40,821 bases of DNA from Thermoleophilia bacterium (GCA_023382435.1 JAHDVS010000021.1:1-40821); one strand, 5' to 3'; positions 13,659-22,437 are shown, counted from the stretch's first letter. Notes: generated from the sequence alone by a model not told the origin. Translations and numbers: made by a program.

Positions 13659-15692
13659 CTAGCCGCAGAGCGGGCTGACGGTCACCTCGGCGCTGTGCAC
13701 GGACGTGCTCTCGCCCATATCGGTCGGCTCGCCCGGGTTGAGCGCATTGACGGTCGCCCCGCCGGGCTCGAGCTTCGGCCACCGCCCCTTGTGCGAGACG
13801 GCGACGCCAGGCTGAACGACGTCCGAGACGACGACACGTAGGACGAGCCGGCCGGCGGCGTTCTCGAGCACCGCCTCGTGACCGTCGGCGAGGCCTCGCT
13901 CGGCAGCGTCGGCGGGGTGGAGGAGAACGGTCGCGGGCCCCGCCTGGCGAAGCACCTTGGCGTCGTTGGCGAAGCTGTCGTTGAGGATCCAGGGCGACGC
14001 CGGGGAGAGCAGGCGCAAGCGGTCCCCGGTCGGGCGCTCGTCGCCGAGCGGGAGGGGGGTTCGCGGGTGGCCGTCGAGCTCTGCCCGCGCCGACGCGAGC
14101 TCGACACGGCCGCTCGGGGTCGGGAACGAGAGGCCCGCGAACTGGATGACGGGCTCGTCCCCTAGAGGCACGGTGCCGCGCGCGGCGAGCTCGGCGAAGT
14201 CGAGCCCGAGGCCGGAGCGCTCGAGCAGCGTTTCGATCACGGAGTCGTCCGGCTCGCGCAACTCGGGATCGTCGAAGCCGAGGGCGCGGGCGAGGCGGCG
14301 GACGATCTCCTGGTTTGGGAGCGCCTCGCCGGGTGGATCGGCCGCCTTGACCTGAGCCGAGAGCGCGAGGTCGAAGTAGGGGACGACGAGGTCGTCGAAC
14401 TCGAGGAAGCTCGCGGCGGGCAGCACGTAGTCGGCGAGGTCAGCGGTGTCCGTCTGGAACAGCTCGAGCACCACGGTAAAGAGGTCGTCGCGGCAGAGCG
14501 CCTGCCGTAACCTCGTTTGCTCGGGGTTCGACGCGGCGATGTTGACGTTCCAGGCGAGCAGGGCCCGGGAGGCGGCCACGTCCTCGAGCCGCCTCGCGAG
14601 GTGCATCTGGCTGACCTTGTCCGGCCTGGCCGAGCGGGCCAGGTGCGGGGCGGTCACGTAGTCGCCGTCGATGCCTCTCGATGCCGAGCCGTTGAGATAG
14701 AGAAAGCCGGTGCCCGGGAGACCGAGGTTGCCGCTGACGGCGGGCAGAAGCGCGCAGGCGCGGATCACGTTGCCGCCGGTGCGCTGCCGCTGGAGGCCCT
14801 GGCCGAGCCAGAGCAGGGAGGGGCCCTCGCCGTAGAGGCGCGCCGCCTCCTCGATCAGGGCGGCGGGCACGCCGGTCGCCTGCTCGCCCCAGCCGGGCGT
14901 GCACGGGCCGAGTAGCGGCTCGAGCTCCTCCCAGCCGACCGTGTGCTCGGCCAGGAACGCCGTGTCGGCGAGGCCGTCGCGGCGGATCACATGCAGGAGC
15001 GAGAAGGCGAGTGCCGCATCCGTCCCCGGGAACGGCTGGAGGTGGAGATCGGCGGCCCGGGCGGTCTCGGTACGGATCGGGTCGACGACGACGACGCACC
15101 CGGGCGCCGCACGGAGCCAGTGCTCGTCCACGTGCGGGCCCGATGCGGACGGGTTGGCGCCCCAGACGAGGATGCAGGCGGCGTCGCGGGCGGTGCGCGG
15201 GTCGAAGCCGGTCTCGGAGTCCCCGTAGACGTAGCCGAGCGCGACGTGGCCGGCGTTGTTGCACACGGTGTCGGGGTCGACCTCGGTCGAGCCCAGCCGG
15301 TGGACGAGCCGCATCGGGAAGCCGTACGCGAGCTGGGAGATCGTGCCGGTGTAGTGGGTGGCGAGGATCGTCTCCGGGCCGTGTTCGGCTGCGATCGCCG
15401 AGAGGCGGGAGCCGATGTCGGCGAGCGCGTCGTCCCAGGCGACCGGCTCGAAGCGCCCGTCCCCCTTCGCCCCGGCCCGCCGGAGCGGCCGGGTCAGCCG
15501 GGCGGCGGGGTCGCGCCACGCGCCGTTGTAGCCGAGCGAGCACTTCGGGCAGAGCTTCCCGCGGCTGACCGGATGCTCCGGGTCGCCGCGCACGTTGGAG
15601 ATCGCGCCCCCGGCGAGCGTGACGACGATCCCGCACGAGTCGTAGCAGTCGCGCGGGCAGGTCGTGCGGACGGTCGCGGTGTTCGTGCTCAT
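13659..15692 (-). CDS. Molybdopterin oxidoreductase, formate-dehydrogenase-like (MopB/BisC family)
   Basis: 677 residues. The N-terminus has the [4Fe-4S] pattern Cys12-x3-Cys16-x3-Cys20 and Cys48 in GKLCPKC, followed by the bis-MGD-binding domains (HYTGTISQLAYG; ILVWGANPSASGPH; QTDTADLADYVLPAASFLE) and a C-terminal molydopterin-dinucleotide-binding domain from about 565 (SPASPWILNDSFAN; HPADAAERGLADGHEAVL). Cys144 in DTVCNNAGH sits where the Mo ligand is expected, so it uses Cys and not selenocysteine. There is no Tat signal, so it is cytoplasmic. Family members oxidise formate or reduce small oxo-compounds; neighbours give no clue. An alternative ATG at 15707 adds five residues and follows GGAGAG, though at short spacing. 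Confidence 0.9.
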   Translation of the reverse strand: MSTNTATVRTTCPRDCYDSCGIVVTLAGGAISNVRGDPEHPVSRGKLCPKCSLGYNGAWRDPAARLTRPLRRAGAKGDGRFEPVAWDDALADIGSRLSAIAAEHGPETILATHYTGTISQLAYGFPMRLVHRLGSTEVDPDTVCNNAGHVALGYVYGDSETGFDPRTARDAACILVWGANPSASGPHVDEHWLRAAPGCVVVVDPIRTETARAADLHLQPFPGTDAALAFSLLHVIRRDGLADTAFLAEHTVGWEELEPLLGPCTPGWGEQATGVPAALIEEAARLYGEGPSLLWLGQGLQRQRTGGNVIRACALLPAVSGNLGLPGTGFLYLNGSASRGIDGDYVTAPHLARSARPDKVSQMHLARRLEDVAASRALLAWNVNIAASNPEQTRLRQALCRDDLFTVVLELFQTDTADLADYVLPAASFLEFDDLVVPYFDLALSAQVKAADPPGEALPNQEIVRRLARALGFDDPELREPDDSVIETLLERSGLGLDFAELAARGTVPLGDEPVIQFAGLSFPTPSGRVELASARAELDGHPRTPLPLGDERPTGDRLRLLSPASPWILNDSFANDAKVLRQAGPATVLLHPADAAERGLADGHEAVLENAAGRLVLRVVVSDVVQPGVAVSHKGRWPKLEPGGATVNALNPGEPTDMGESTSVHSAEVTVSPLCG

Positions 15693-15784
15693 CCGGATCC
15701 ACGCCATTCTCTCCGGCCGGCCCGCGCGGCGCAACGGTTGGGGCCGCCGATCGAAGCGGGGGCCTCGAGCGCATGGTGCGGCGG

Positions 15785-16246
15785 TTAGTCGAAGAGGCCC
15801 GCGATCTCCTCGCCGCCGCGGATCAGCCAGTCGATCGGCGCGCGCTCGATCAGCTGCCGCAGCACGAGCGCCGTGACGGAGCCGATCGAGCCCCGCGCCG
15901 CCGCGTCGTCCGCCGCACGGAGAAGGCCGGAGCGGACGGTCCGCTCGATCGTCTCGCGATCCCACTCGATCGGCTCCACTCCCGGTGCCTCCGGGACGAA
16001 TGCGAGGACGAGCTCCTCGCGCGTGGTGTCGAGATCGCAGGCGGCGCCGTTCAGGCCCGAGAGCACGATCCGTTGCACGGACGCGTCGACCCCGTCGCCG
16101 GGGAATGCCACCTCGGCCGTGCACGGATCAGCGACCGCGGCCTGCCCGAACTCGTCCGCGCCGAGCCGGAGCTCCAGCACGATCAGCGCGACACCCGCAG
16201 CGACAAGGGCGGCGAGCACGAAGGCAGCTACCCGCTGCGGCGCCAT
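15785..16246 (-). CDS. Hypothetical membrane-anchored extracytoplasmic protein
   Basis: 153 residues, not recognised. A hydrophobic N-terminal helix (about 7-25, VAAFVLAALVAAGVALIVLE) serves as signal anchor. The rest is soluble and acidic, with only two cysteines, Cys42 and Cys70, well placed for one disulfide. The C-terminal third is helical (RTVRSGLLRAADDAAARGSI, then LVLRQLIERAPIDWLIRGG). Its ATG lies one base after the stop of the MFS permease gene, so the two are coupled and may work together. An accessory or substrate-handling subunit of the permease is possible, but unproven. Confidence 0.7.
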   Translation of the reverse strand: MAPQRVAAFVLAALVAAGVALIVLELRLGADEFGQAAVADPCTAEVAFPGDGVDASVQRIVLSGLNGAACDLDTTREELVLAFVPEAPGVEPIEWDRETIERTVRSGLLRAADDAAARGSIGSVTALVLRQLIERAPIDWLIRGGEEIAGLFD

Positions 16247-16247
16247 C

Positions 16248-17612
16248 TCACCACACCTCCAGGCGGCGGATCAGACGCAGAGGCAGGAGCGCGAGCGCGG
16301 CAAGCGCGGCGCAGAGGGCGAACGCGGCGCGAAAGCTGCGCGTCAGGGCCTCCTTGATCTCCTGCGTCAGCTCGTCCCGGAGCGTCGCCACACGCTCGTC
16401 CTCGTCCGCGCCACGGCGGTCGAAGGCCAGGCCGAGATCGGGCAACTCGCCCTGCTGGGCCCGCTCGAAGGCATCGCGCAGATCGAGCGCGAGCGGAACT
16501 TTCTTCGTCAGCGGCACCGGCGAGTCGAGCACGGATGACGCCCCCGCGAGCGTCGCCCGCTCTGCTCCGCGCTCGAGCTCGAACGCGAGCAGGGGGGCGA
16601 TCAGGACGAGCGCGGCGACGAGGCCGAGATGGCGGGCGCCGATCGACCAGGCGCCGCTTCGCCCGAGCCCGTGCTCGGCGCTGATCGCCGCGTGCGACAG
16701 CGTCGGCACCGCGAGGCCCAGGCCCGCCCCGCAGAGTGAGAGAGCGAGCGCGGCGAGAGCGACGCTCGTCCTCGGCAGGAAAGCGAGCGCCACGAGGCCC
16801 AGCGCGAGCAGCACGATGCCGCCGCCGACGCCGGGCCGCGGCGCCAGGCTCGCTCCGAGCGGCCGCACCGCCACCGTTGCCACCGGCAGCACGCTCACGA
16901 CGCCGGCGGCCGCGAGCGGCGACAGCTGCCACAGCGCGACGAGCATCAACACGCCCAGGAACAGCGCCCCGACGAGCGCGCCGAAGACGAGGCCGAGCGC
17001 GGTGTTCGCCGCGAGCGCGGGCCGCGCTGGAGGCTGCTCGGGCTCGGGTGGCAGGCCCCGCGCGCGCGAGCCGAACGTGGCCAGGAGCGCGGCGCCGGCG
17101 ATCGGCGCCTGGACGACGAAGATCGCCCGCCAGTCGAAGACCTGCGTCAGGAGCCCGCCCAGAGCGGGGCCGAGAGCGGCTCCGAGCGCTCCGGCCGATG
17201 TCCAGCGCACCGCACCGGCACGGAGCTGGCCGCTCAGTCCCGCGAGGAGCGGCAGCGAGCCGACGAGGAGGAGCGCACCGCCGACCCCCTGGAGCGCCCG
17301 GAGCGCAACGAGCGACCCGAGCCCGTTCGCAAGCGCGCAGCCCACGCTCGCTCCGAGGAAGATCGCAAGCCCGGCGCGGCAGAGGGCTGCAGCCGGCAGC
17401 CTCCGGATCAGGGGAAGCGCGGCGAACGTGACGATCGCAACTGCGACGTTGTACGACGTGATCACCCAGGCAATCCCCTCGATCGAGGTGCCGAGCTCCT
17501 GGTAGAGGTCGGGGAGCGCCAGCACGACGATCGACGAGTCCGCGAACGCGATCGCGACGGCCGACAGGACGGCGATCGTGAGCGCCCGGGTGGCGGCCAG
17601 CCCGGCCTGCAT
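16248..17612 (-). CDS. MFS transporter, DHA2 (drug:H+ antiporter)-like
   Basis: 454 residues with twelve or more hydrophobic helices. The start resembles 14-TM efflux pumps: DSSIVVLALPDLYQELG, then WVITSYNVAVAIVTFAALPLIRRL, RALQGVGGALLLVGSLPLL (motif C-like) and DWRAIFVVQAPIAGAALL. Such pumps export drugs or metabolites by proton antiport. Unusual is a soluble stretch of about 80 residues (346-425, from ELERGAERATLAG to TQEIKEALTR) inserted before the last helix. It is followed one base later by a gene for a membrane-anchored extracytoplasmic protein. A TATCCT box eight bases before the ATG suggests a nearly leaderless transcript. Substrate unknown. Confidence 0.88.
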   Translation of the reverse strand: MQAGLAATRALTIAVLSAVAIAFADSSIVVLALPDLYQELGTSIEGIAWVITSYNVAVAIVTFAALPLIRRLPAAALCRAGLAIFLGASVGCALANGLGSLVALRALQGVGGALLLVGSLPLLAGLSGQLRAGAVRWTSAGALGAALGPALGGLLTQVFDWRAIFVVQAPIAGAALLATFGSRARGLPPEPEQPPARPALAANTALGLVFGALVGALFLGVLMLVALWQLSPLAAAGVVSVLPVATVAVRPLGASLAPRPGVGGGIVLLALGLVALAFLPRTSVALAALALSLCGAGLGLAVPTLSHAAISAEHGLGRSGAWSIGARHLGLVAALVLIAPLLAFELERGAERATLAGASSVLDSPVPLTKKVPLALDLRDAFERAQQGELPDLGLAFDRRGADEDERVATLRDELTQEIKEALTRSFRAAFALCAALAALALLPLRLIRRLEVW

Positions 17613-17620
17613 GCGACCCG

Positions 17621-17626
17621 AGGATA
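17621..17626 (-). promoter_or_regulatory. Putative -10 box, MFS operon
   Basis: TATCCT on the minus strand, eight bases before the MFS start codon. It lies 55 bases from the opposing TAGGAT box of the M32 peptidase gene. Confidence 0.45.
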
Positions 17627-17698
17627 GCCGCGCCGCTCGTGCGCTCCCTGCTCGACCTGCACGCCTGTTGCCGTCTTCACTAGGATGGCCGGGCCGCG

Positions 17699-19213
17699 AT
17701 GCGGCCTCGTGGCATGACAGAGGCGTTGCGTGAGCTCAGTGCTCGGCTGGCCGAGGTCTCCGACCTCGAGCGGGCCGCGCGCGTGCTCGGCTGGGATCAG
17801 CAGACGATGATGCCGCCGGGTGGCGCGGCCGCCCGGGCGGAGCAGCTTGCCACGCTCGGGCGGATTGCCCACGAGCGCTTCACCGCCCCCGAGATCGGTC
17901 GGTTGCTCGAGCGGCTGCGGCCCCACGAGGAGGCCCTGCCCCCGGATTCGGACGAGGCCTGCCTGATCCGCGTGGCCCGGCGCGACTACGAGAAGGCGGT
18001 GCGCGTACCGGCCGAGCTGCGCGCCGAGATGCTGCGCGCCGCGTCGCTCGGCCACCAGGCCTGGGTCGACGCGCGCGCCGCGTCGGACTTCCCGGGCTTC
18101 CTCCCGCACCTCCAGCGCAATGTCGACCTGGCGCTGCGCTACGTCGAGTGCTTCGAGCCCGCCGGCGAGCCCTACGACGTACTGCTCGACGACTACGAGG
18201 AGGGAGCGACGACCGCCGAGGTACGCGCCGTCTTCGAGCAGCTGAAGGACGGGCTTCTGCCCCTCGTCGCGTCAGTCGGCGAGCGCGGTGGCGGCCCCGA
18301 CCCGCTGCGGGGACCGTTCCCGGTGGACACGCAGAGGCGGGTGATCGACGCTGTGCTCGCCCGCCTCGGCTTCGACCCCGGCTCGTGGCGCCTCGACGTC
18401 GCTGCCCACCCGTTCGCGACCACCTTCGCCGTCTCCGACGTCCGCCTCACCACGCGCTACGGCGAGGGCGACCTGAGCGCCCTGTTCGGGGCGATGCACG
18501 AATTCGGGCACGGTCTCTACGAGCGCTCAGTCAGTCCCGAGCTCGAGCGCACGCCGCTCGCCGGAGGTGTCTCGCTCGGACTACACGAGTCGCAGAGCCG
18601 CCTGTGGGAGAACCTGGTCGGACGCGGCCGCCCGTTCTGCAGGTGGCTCTTCCCCCTGGTCCGCGAGGCGTTTCCTGACGCGCTTCGCGACCTCGACGAG
18701 GACGGGTTCTACCGCGGGATCAACCGGATCGTGCCCTCGTTGATCCGGGTGGACGCCGACGAGGTCACCTACTGCCTGCACGTGATCCTCCGCTTCGAGC
18801 TCGAGCTCGAGCTCATGAACGGGACGATCGCCCTGCGCGAGCTCCCCGAGGCGTGGAACGCGCGCATGCTCGAGTACCTGGGCGTGGATGTCCCCGATGA
18901 CGCACGCGGGGTGCTCCAGGACGTGCACTGGTCGGGCGGGACATTCGGGTACTTCCCGACCTACGCGCTCGGGACGATCATGTCCGTGCAGATCTGGGAG
19001 CAGGCGCAGGCGCGGATCCCCGATCTCGACGCGCAGCTCGAGGCGGGCGAGGTCGGCGAGCTGCGCGAGTGGCTCCGCGACGGCCTGCACGTCCACGGGC
19101 GCAAGTTCACCCCCCAGGAGACGCTCGAGCGCCTGGTCGGCGGCCCGCTCGATGCGGGGCCTTACCTCGCCTACCTGACACGAAAGCTGGACGGGCTCTA
19201 CGCCGTGGCCTAG
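17699..19213 (+). CDS. Carboxypeptidase Taq (M32) family metallopeptidase
   Basis: 504 residues, the usual length of thermostable carboxypeptidase 1 (Taq type). The zinc motif HEFGH is at 267-271, and the third ligand lies in HESQSR (296-301), both diagnostic of family M32. Other marks are LGWDQQTMMPPGGAAARAEQ near the N-terminus and GINRIVPSLIRVDADEVTY. It removes C-terminal amino acids from peptides, except proline, in the cytoplasm. An alternative ATG at 17714 (MTEALRELSARL) would fit the family start better and removes five residues. TAGGAT at 17681-17686 is a possible -10 box. No Shine-Dalgarno site is obvious. Confidence 0.95.
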   Translation: MRPRGMTEALRELSARLAEVSDLERAARVLGWDQQTMMPPGGAAARAEQLATLGRIAHERFTAPEIGRLLERLRPHEEALPPDSDEACLIRVARRDYEKAVRVPAELRAEMLRAASLGHQAWVDARAASDFPGFLPHLQRNVDLALRYVECFEPAGEPYDVLLDDYEEGATTAEVRAVFEQLKDGLLPLVASVGERGGGPDPLRGPFPVDTQRRVIDAVLARLGFDPGSWRLDVAAHPFATTFAVSDVRLTTRYGEGDLSALFGAMHEFGHGLYERSVSPELERTPLAGGVSLGLHESQSRLWENLVGRGRPFCRWLFPLVREAFPDALRDLDEDGFYRGINRIVPSLIRVDADEVTYCLHVILRFELELELMNGTIALRELPEAWNARMLEYLGVDVPDDARGVLQDVHWSGGTFGYFPTYALGTIMSVQIWEQAQARIPDLDAQLEAGEVGELREWLRDGLHVHGRKFTPQETLERLVGGPLDAGPYLAYLTRKLDGLYAVA

Positions 19214-19258
19214 CCGGCGGGGCCGCCCGGTAGGCTTGCGGCGAACGGAGCGCCAGCA

Positions 19259-20467
19259 ATGGCTCGCATCCTCGTCAGCGTGCTCGCAGCCGGGCTCGCG
19301 GCGCTCGCCGCGAGTTGCAGCTCGACGGCCGAGCGCCCCGCCGCCGCCGTCGCGGCCCAGGGGACGACCGCGGGAGAGGAGGCGCCGCTCGACGTCTCCT
19401 CGACGCTGCCGTCGTGGCTCGCCCCGGGAGCCGCGATCGCTGTCTTCGGTGGCGCTCCTCCCGGGAGCGAGATCGTGCTGCTCGCCGGCTCGCGACGGCT
19501 GGCCCGCGCGGAGGCGGGGCCGGACGGGCACTTCGAGCTCGAGGCGGCGGCGCCCGCGGCCGGTCGCTACCGGCTCGCGGTCGAGGCCGCCGGTGAGAGG
19601 GTCGAGCTCGGCCGCCTGCGCGTCCGCCCGCTCGTGCTCGCAGCCGGCGGCGACGTGAACCCGGGCGACCGCGTCGCCGCCGCGGTCGCGGCGTACGGCG
19701 CCCGGCACCCGTGGCGGTCGGTCGGACCGCTCCTGCGCGGCGCCGACCTCGCGACCGTGAATCTCGAGGGGGTCGTCTCGACGCGAGGTGAGCCGTGGCC
19801 GGACAAGGCCTTCCACTTCCGCGGCCCGCGAGCGGTGCTGGATGCGGCCGCCGGGTTCGCCGGGATCGACGTGGTCACGGTCGCGAACAACCACAGCCTC
19901 GACTTCGGGCGGGTGGCGTTCCGTGACACGCTGGCCGCGGCGCGCCGCGCAGGGGTCGCGACCGTTGGCGGCGGCGCCGGTCTCGCGGCGGCTCGCCGCC
20001 CGGTCGTGCTCGCCGCCGGGGGATTGCGGGTCGCGTTCCTCGGCTACGACGACATCCAGCCCGACTTCCATGCGCGGGTCGGCGTGGCGGGAATCGCGCC
20101 TGCCGACCCGGCGCTCGTCGCGGCGGGCGTGCGCGCGGCCCGTCGCGACGCGGACGTGGTCATCGTCTGGTTCCACTGGGGCGTCGAGCTCGAGCGGTCG
20201 CCGAGCGCTCGGCAGCGGGAGCTCGCGCGGGCGGCGCTCGGTGCGGGCGCGGCGGTCGTCCTGGGTGCGCACCCCCACGTCCTCCAGCCGGTCGAGCGCA
20301 GGGGACGGACGCTCGTCGCCTGGAGTCTCGGCAATTTCGTCTTCGCGCCGCACTCGCCGGGCACCGACGAGACGGGTGTTCTGCTCGTTCGGCTCGGCGC
20401 CCGCGGCGTCGTCGGCTACTCGGTCCGCCCGGCCAGGATCGTCGGCGTGCAGCCCCGGCTCGACTGA
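19259..20467 (+). CDS. CapA-family lipoprotein (metallophosphoesterase-like, poly-gamma-glutamate synthesis type)
   Basis: 402 residues. A lipoprotein signal ends in LAASC with the lipidated Cys at 20. Residues about 48-125 look like a beta-sandwich Ig-like domain (PGSEIVLLAGSRRLARAEAGPDGHFELEAAAP), and the CapA domain runs from about 126 to the end. Its metal and active-site motifs are present: GGDVN (Asp132), NLEG (168-171), ANNHSLDFG (209-217), WFHWGVE (His306), GAHPHVLQ (His338, His340) and SLGNFVF. CapA (PF09587) proteins handle poly-gamma-glutamate or related wall polymers, but most have no proven activity. No capB or capC lies nearby, so this is an orphan CapA with a presumed cell-envelope role. 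GGAG lies before the ATG. Confidence 0.9.
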   Translation: MARILVSVLAAGLAALAASCSSTAERPAAAVAAQGTTAGEEAPLDVSSTLPSWLAPGAAIAVFGGAPPGSEIVLLAGSRRLARAEAGPDGHFELEAAAPAAGRYRLAVEAAGERVELGRLRVRPLVLAAGGDVNPGDRVAAAVAAYGARHPWRSVGPLLRGADLATVNLEGVVSTRGEPWPDKAFHFRGPRAVLDAAAGFAGIDVVTVANNHSLDFGRVAFRDTLAAARRAGVATVGGGAGLAAARRPVVLAAGGLRVAFLGYDDIQPDFHARVGVAGIAPADPALVAAGVRAARRDADVVIVWFHWGVELERSPSARQRELARAALGAGAAVVLGAHPHVLQPVERRGRTLVAWSLGNFVFAPHSPGTDETGVLLVRLGARGVVGYSVRPARIVGVQPRLD

Positions 20468-20508
20468 ATCCACCCTGCCTCACGGGGCGAGAGGCGGCCG
20501 GGCGTCTC

Positions 20509-21144
20509 CTACGTGAACGGGTACAGGACGGCCCGCGCGGGCGCGCCGTCGGCGCCGGGGATCGAGAGCGGCAGGCAGGCGAGCCGGTAACGGCCCGGCG
20601 CTATCCCTCTCAGGTCGAGTCCTTCGAGGGCGGGGATGCCGGCGCGGAAGAGCGTCCGGTGGGCCTCCTCGTCGCCGATCGAGAGGTAGTCGATCCCGGC
20701 CAGTCGCACGCCGAGGCGGGCGAGCGCGGCAGCGCCGGTGGCGTCGAGGCAGACGTGCTCGGGCGAGAAGCGCGGCTCGTCCCAGAGGGCGGCGCTGCGC
20801 GTCTTGAAGAGCACGCGCTCCGCGCCGGCCGGGACGGCGGTCTCGACGAGGGCGGCGCCAATCCGCAGCTCGGCGGCGGTCGCGTCCACGACGTCGGCGG
20901 GCCCGTTGAAGGGATCGAGCCCCAACTCGTCGAGGGCGGCGGCGCCGTCGACGAAGTGCCGCGGCGCGTCGACGTGGGTGCCCGTGTGAACCGGGAACGC
21001 GATCTCGGTCAGGTTGACGGGATCGCCGGCGGCGATCGCGAGGGTCTGCTCGACCCTAACCGAACCGTCCTGCCAGGCGACCAGGCCCGCGCGCAGCGGG
21101 ACGGAGATGTCGATCGGCGCGGGCTGCTGCTGCGGTGCGACCAC
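20509..21144 (-). CDS. Cyclase family protein (kynurenine formamidase-like metal hydrolase)
   Basis: 211 residues of the cyclase/KynB family (PF04199). The metal-binding signature is complete: His53-T-G-T-His57-V-Asp59-A-P-R-His63. A later His/Glu pair (GDEEAHRTL) probably completes the active site. Members hydrolyse N-formylkynurenine or isatin, or act in polyketide cyclisation; which applies here is open. It starts with GTG at 21144, with TACCCT nine bases upstream and no Shine-Dalgarno site. It ends 41 bases from the convergent CapA gene and is divergent from the DNA methyltransferase gene. Confidence 0.88.
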   Translation of the reverse strand: MVAPQQQPAPIDISVPLRAGLVAWQDGSVRVEQTLAIAAGDPVNLTEIAFPVHTGTHVDAPRHFVDGAAALDELGLDPFNGPADVVDATAAELRIGAALVETAVPAGAERVLFKTRSAALWDEPRFSPEHVCLDATGAAALARLGVRLAGIDYLSIGDEEAHRTLFRAGIPALEGLDLRGIAPGRYRLACLPLSIPGADGAPARAVLYPFT

Positions 21145-21153
21145 GGAACGTAC

Positions 21154-21159
21154 AGGGTA
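21154..21159 (-). promoter_or_regulatory. Putative -10 box, cyclase-family gene
   Basis: TACCCT on the minus strand ends nine bases before the GTG start, fitting the short-leader pattern of this genome. Confidence 0.4.
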
Positions 21160-21258
21160 GACACCCGGGCCGGGGAGACCCCGACCTTGTAGAGGTCGTC
21201 CGCGCCCGGGCGAAACGAGATCATCGGGGCCACTCTACGAGGCGTCCGCGTGCGTTCC

Positions 21259-21264
21259 TAGACT
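21259..21264 (+). promoter_or_regulatory. Putative -10 box, DNA methyltransferase gene
   Basis: TAGACT ends six bases before the GTG at 21271. With the usual 6-7 base distance from -10 to +1, the first transcribed base is the G of the start codon, and no Shine-Dalgarno site fits in between. Confidence 0.55.
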
Positions 21265-21270
21265 CCGACC

Positions 21271-22404
21271 GTGGCCGGGCGGACGCAGGAGGCGCTCTAC
21301 CGGGAGCTCGATCTCGAGCTCTCCTGGTCGGAGGAGGCTCTGCCGCAGATCGAGCGGACGAAGCACGTGCACGGGCTGCACCCGTACCTCGGCAAGTTCG
21401 TTCCGCAACTCGTCGAGGTGTTCCTGCGCCGCTGCTTCCGGCCGGGCAACCGCGTCTACGACCCGTTCTGCGGGTCGGGCACGACCCTCGTCGAGGCGAA
21501 CGCGTTCGGCTGCGACGCGGTCGGCTGCGACATCAGCGCGTTCAACTGCCTGCTCACCCGCGTGAAGACGGGGCGGCACCGGTCCGCGGCGCTCGAGCTG
21601 GCGCTTCGCGGCACGCTCGACCTCGCCCTTCGCGGGGACGGCGCGGGAGAGCGGGCGTCGGAGTGGGCCCGGCGCTGGTACGCGCCGCGGGCGCTCTTTG
21701 AGCTGCTCGCCTACCGGGCCGCCGCGGAGGCGCTACCCGAGCCGGTCCGTGACGTCGCCCGGGTCGTGCTCTCGCGCGCCGCCCGCTCGGCGCGGCTGAC
21801 CACGCATTTCGACCTCGACTTCCCCGAGACGCCGCAGCGGGAGCCCTACTGGTGCCACAAGCACAGGCGGGAATGCCGCCCGGTCGGGGAGGCCGCGAAG
21901 TTCCTCTCCCGCTACACGGACGACACGCTGCGGCGGCTCCGCGCGTTCGCAGCCGTGCGCACCGACCGGCCGGTCGCCGTGCTGCACGCGGACGCCCGCG
22001 CGGTCGAGCTGCCGGAGCCCGCGAGCGGGATCGTCACCTCGCCGCCCTACCCCGGCCTGATCGACTACCACGAGCAGCACCGCTACGCCTACGAGCTGCT
22101 CGGCCTCGAGGACCGCCGTGACGCGGAGCTCGGCCCGGCGGTCCGCGGCCGCAGGCGGGAGGCGCTTGCCGGGTACGCCGACGGCATGGTCGCGGTCTTC
22201 CGAAACGCGGCCCGCTTTCTGCGGCCGGGCGCCCCCGTCGTGATCGTCGTCAACGACTCCCTCGATCTCTACCCGGCGATCCTCGACCGCACCGGCCTCG
22301 AGCTCGAGGAGCGCCTGACCCGCCACGTGAACCGCCGCACCGGCCGCCGCGCCGGCGAGTTCTTCGAGGACGTCCTCGTCTGCCGGTCGGCCGAAGGGCG
22401 GTAG
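21271..22404 (+). CDS. DNA methyltransferase (N4-cytosine/N6-adenine type), orphan
   Basis: 377 residues. The S-adenosylmethionine motif I is DPFCGSGTTLVEA (64-76) and the catalytic motif IV is TSPPY (256-260), with HGLHPYLGKFVPQLV before motif I, a sequence typical of this methylase group. Motif IV of the S/T-PPY form points to amino-group methylation of DNA (PF01555-like). Motif I precedes IV with about 180 residues between them, where a target-recognition region may sit. That part includes a Cys/His cluster, YWCHKHRREC (193-202). No restriction endonuclease gene is beside it, so it is a solitary methylase. An RNA target cannot be fully excluded. Confidence 0.88.
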   Translation: MAGRTQEALYRELDLELSWSEEALPQIERTKHVHGLHPYLGKFVPQLVEVFLRRCFRPGNRVYDPFCGSGTTLVEANAFGCDAVGCDISAFNCLLTRVKTGRHRSAALELALRGTLDLALRGDGAGERASEWARRWYAPRALFELLAYRAAAEALPEPVRDVARVVLSRAARSARLTTHFDLDFPETPQREPYWCHKHRRECRPVGEAAKFLSRYTDDTLRRLRAFAAVRTDRPVAVLHADARAVELPEPASGIVTSPPYPGLIDYHEQHRYAYELLGLEDRRDAELGPAVRGRRREALAGYADGMVAVFRNAARFLRPGAPVVIVVNDSLDLYPAILDRTGLELEERLTRHVNRRTGRRAGEFFEDVLVCRSAEGR

Positions 22405-22422
22405 GGGCAGGCGCGAGCGTTG

Positions 22423-22430
22423 TATAGGGT
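22423..22430 (+). promoter_or_regulatory. Putative -10 box, cyclophilin-folD operon
   Basis: TATAGGGT ends seven bases before the ATG at 22438. A leaderless start fits best. Confidence 0.5.
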
Positions 22431-22437
22431 GGCGCGC

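Noticed and set aside
14200-15300. Possible selenocysteine in the molybdoenzyme
   Set aside because: The frame contains no internal TGA; the expected Mo-ligand position is Cys144 (TVCNNAG).
15693-16124. Upstream extension of the molybdoenzyme reading frame to 16124
   Set aside because: The added part overlaps the 153-residue gene at 15785-16246 in another frame and has no Fe-S or Tat features. The conserved domain begins right after the ATG at 15692.
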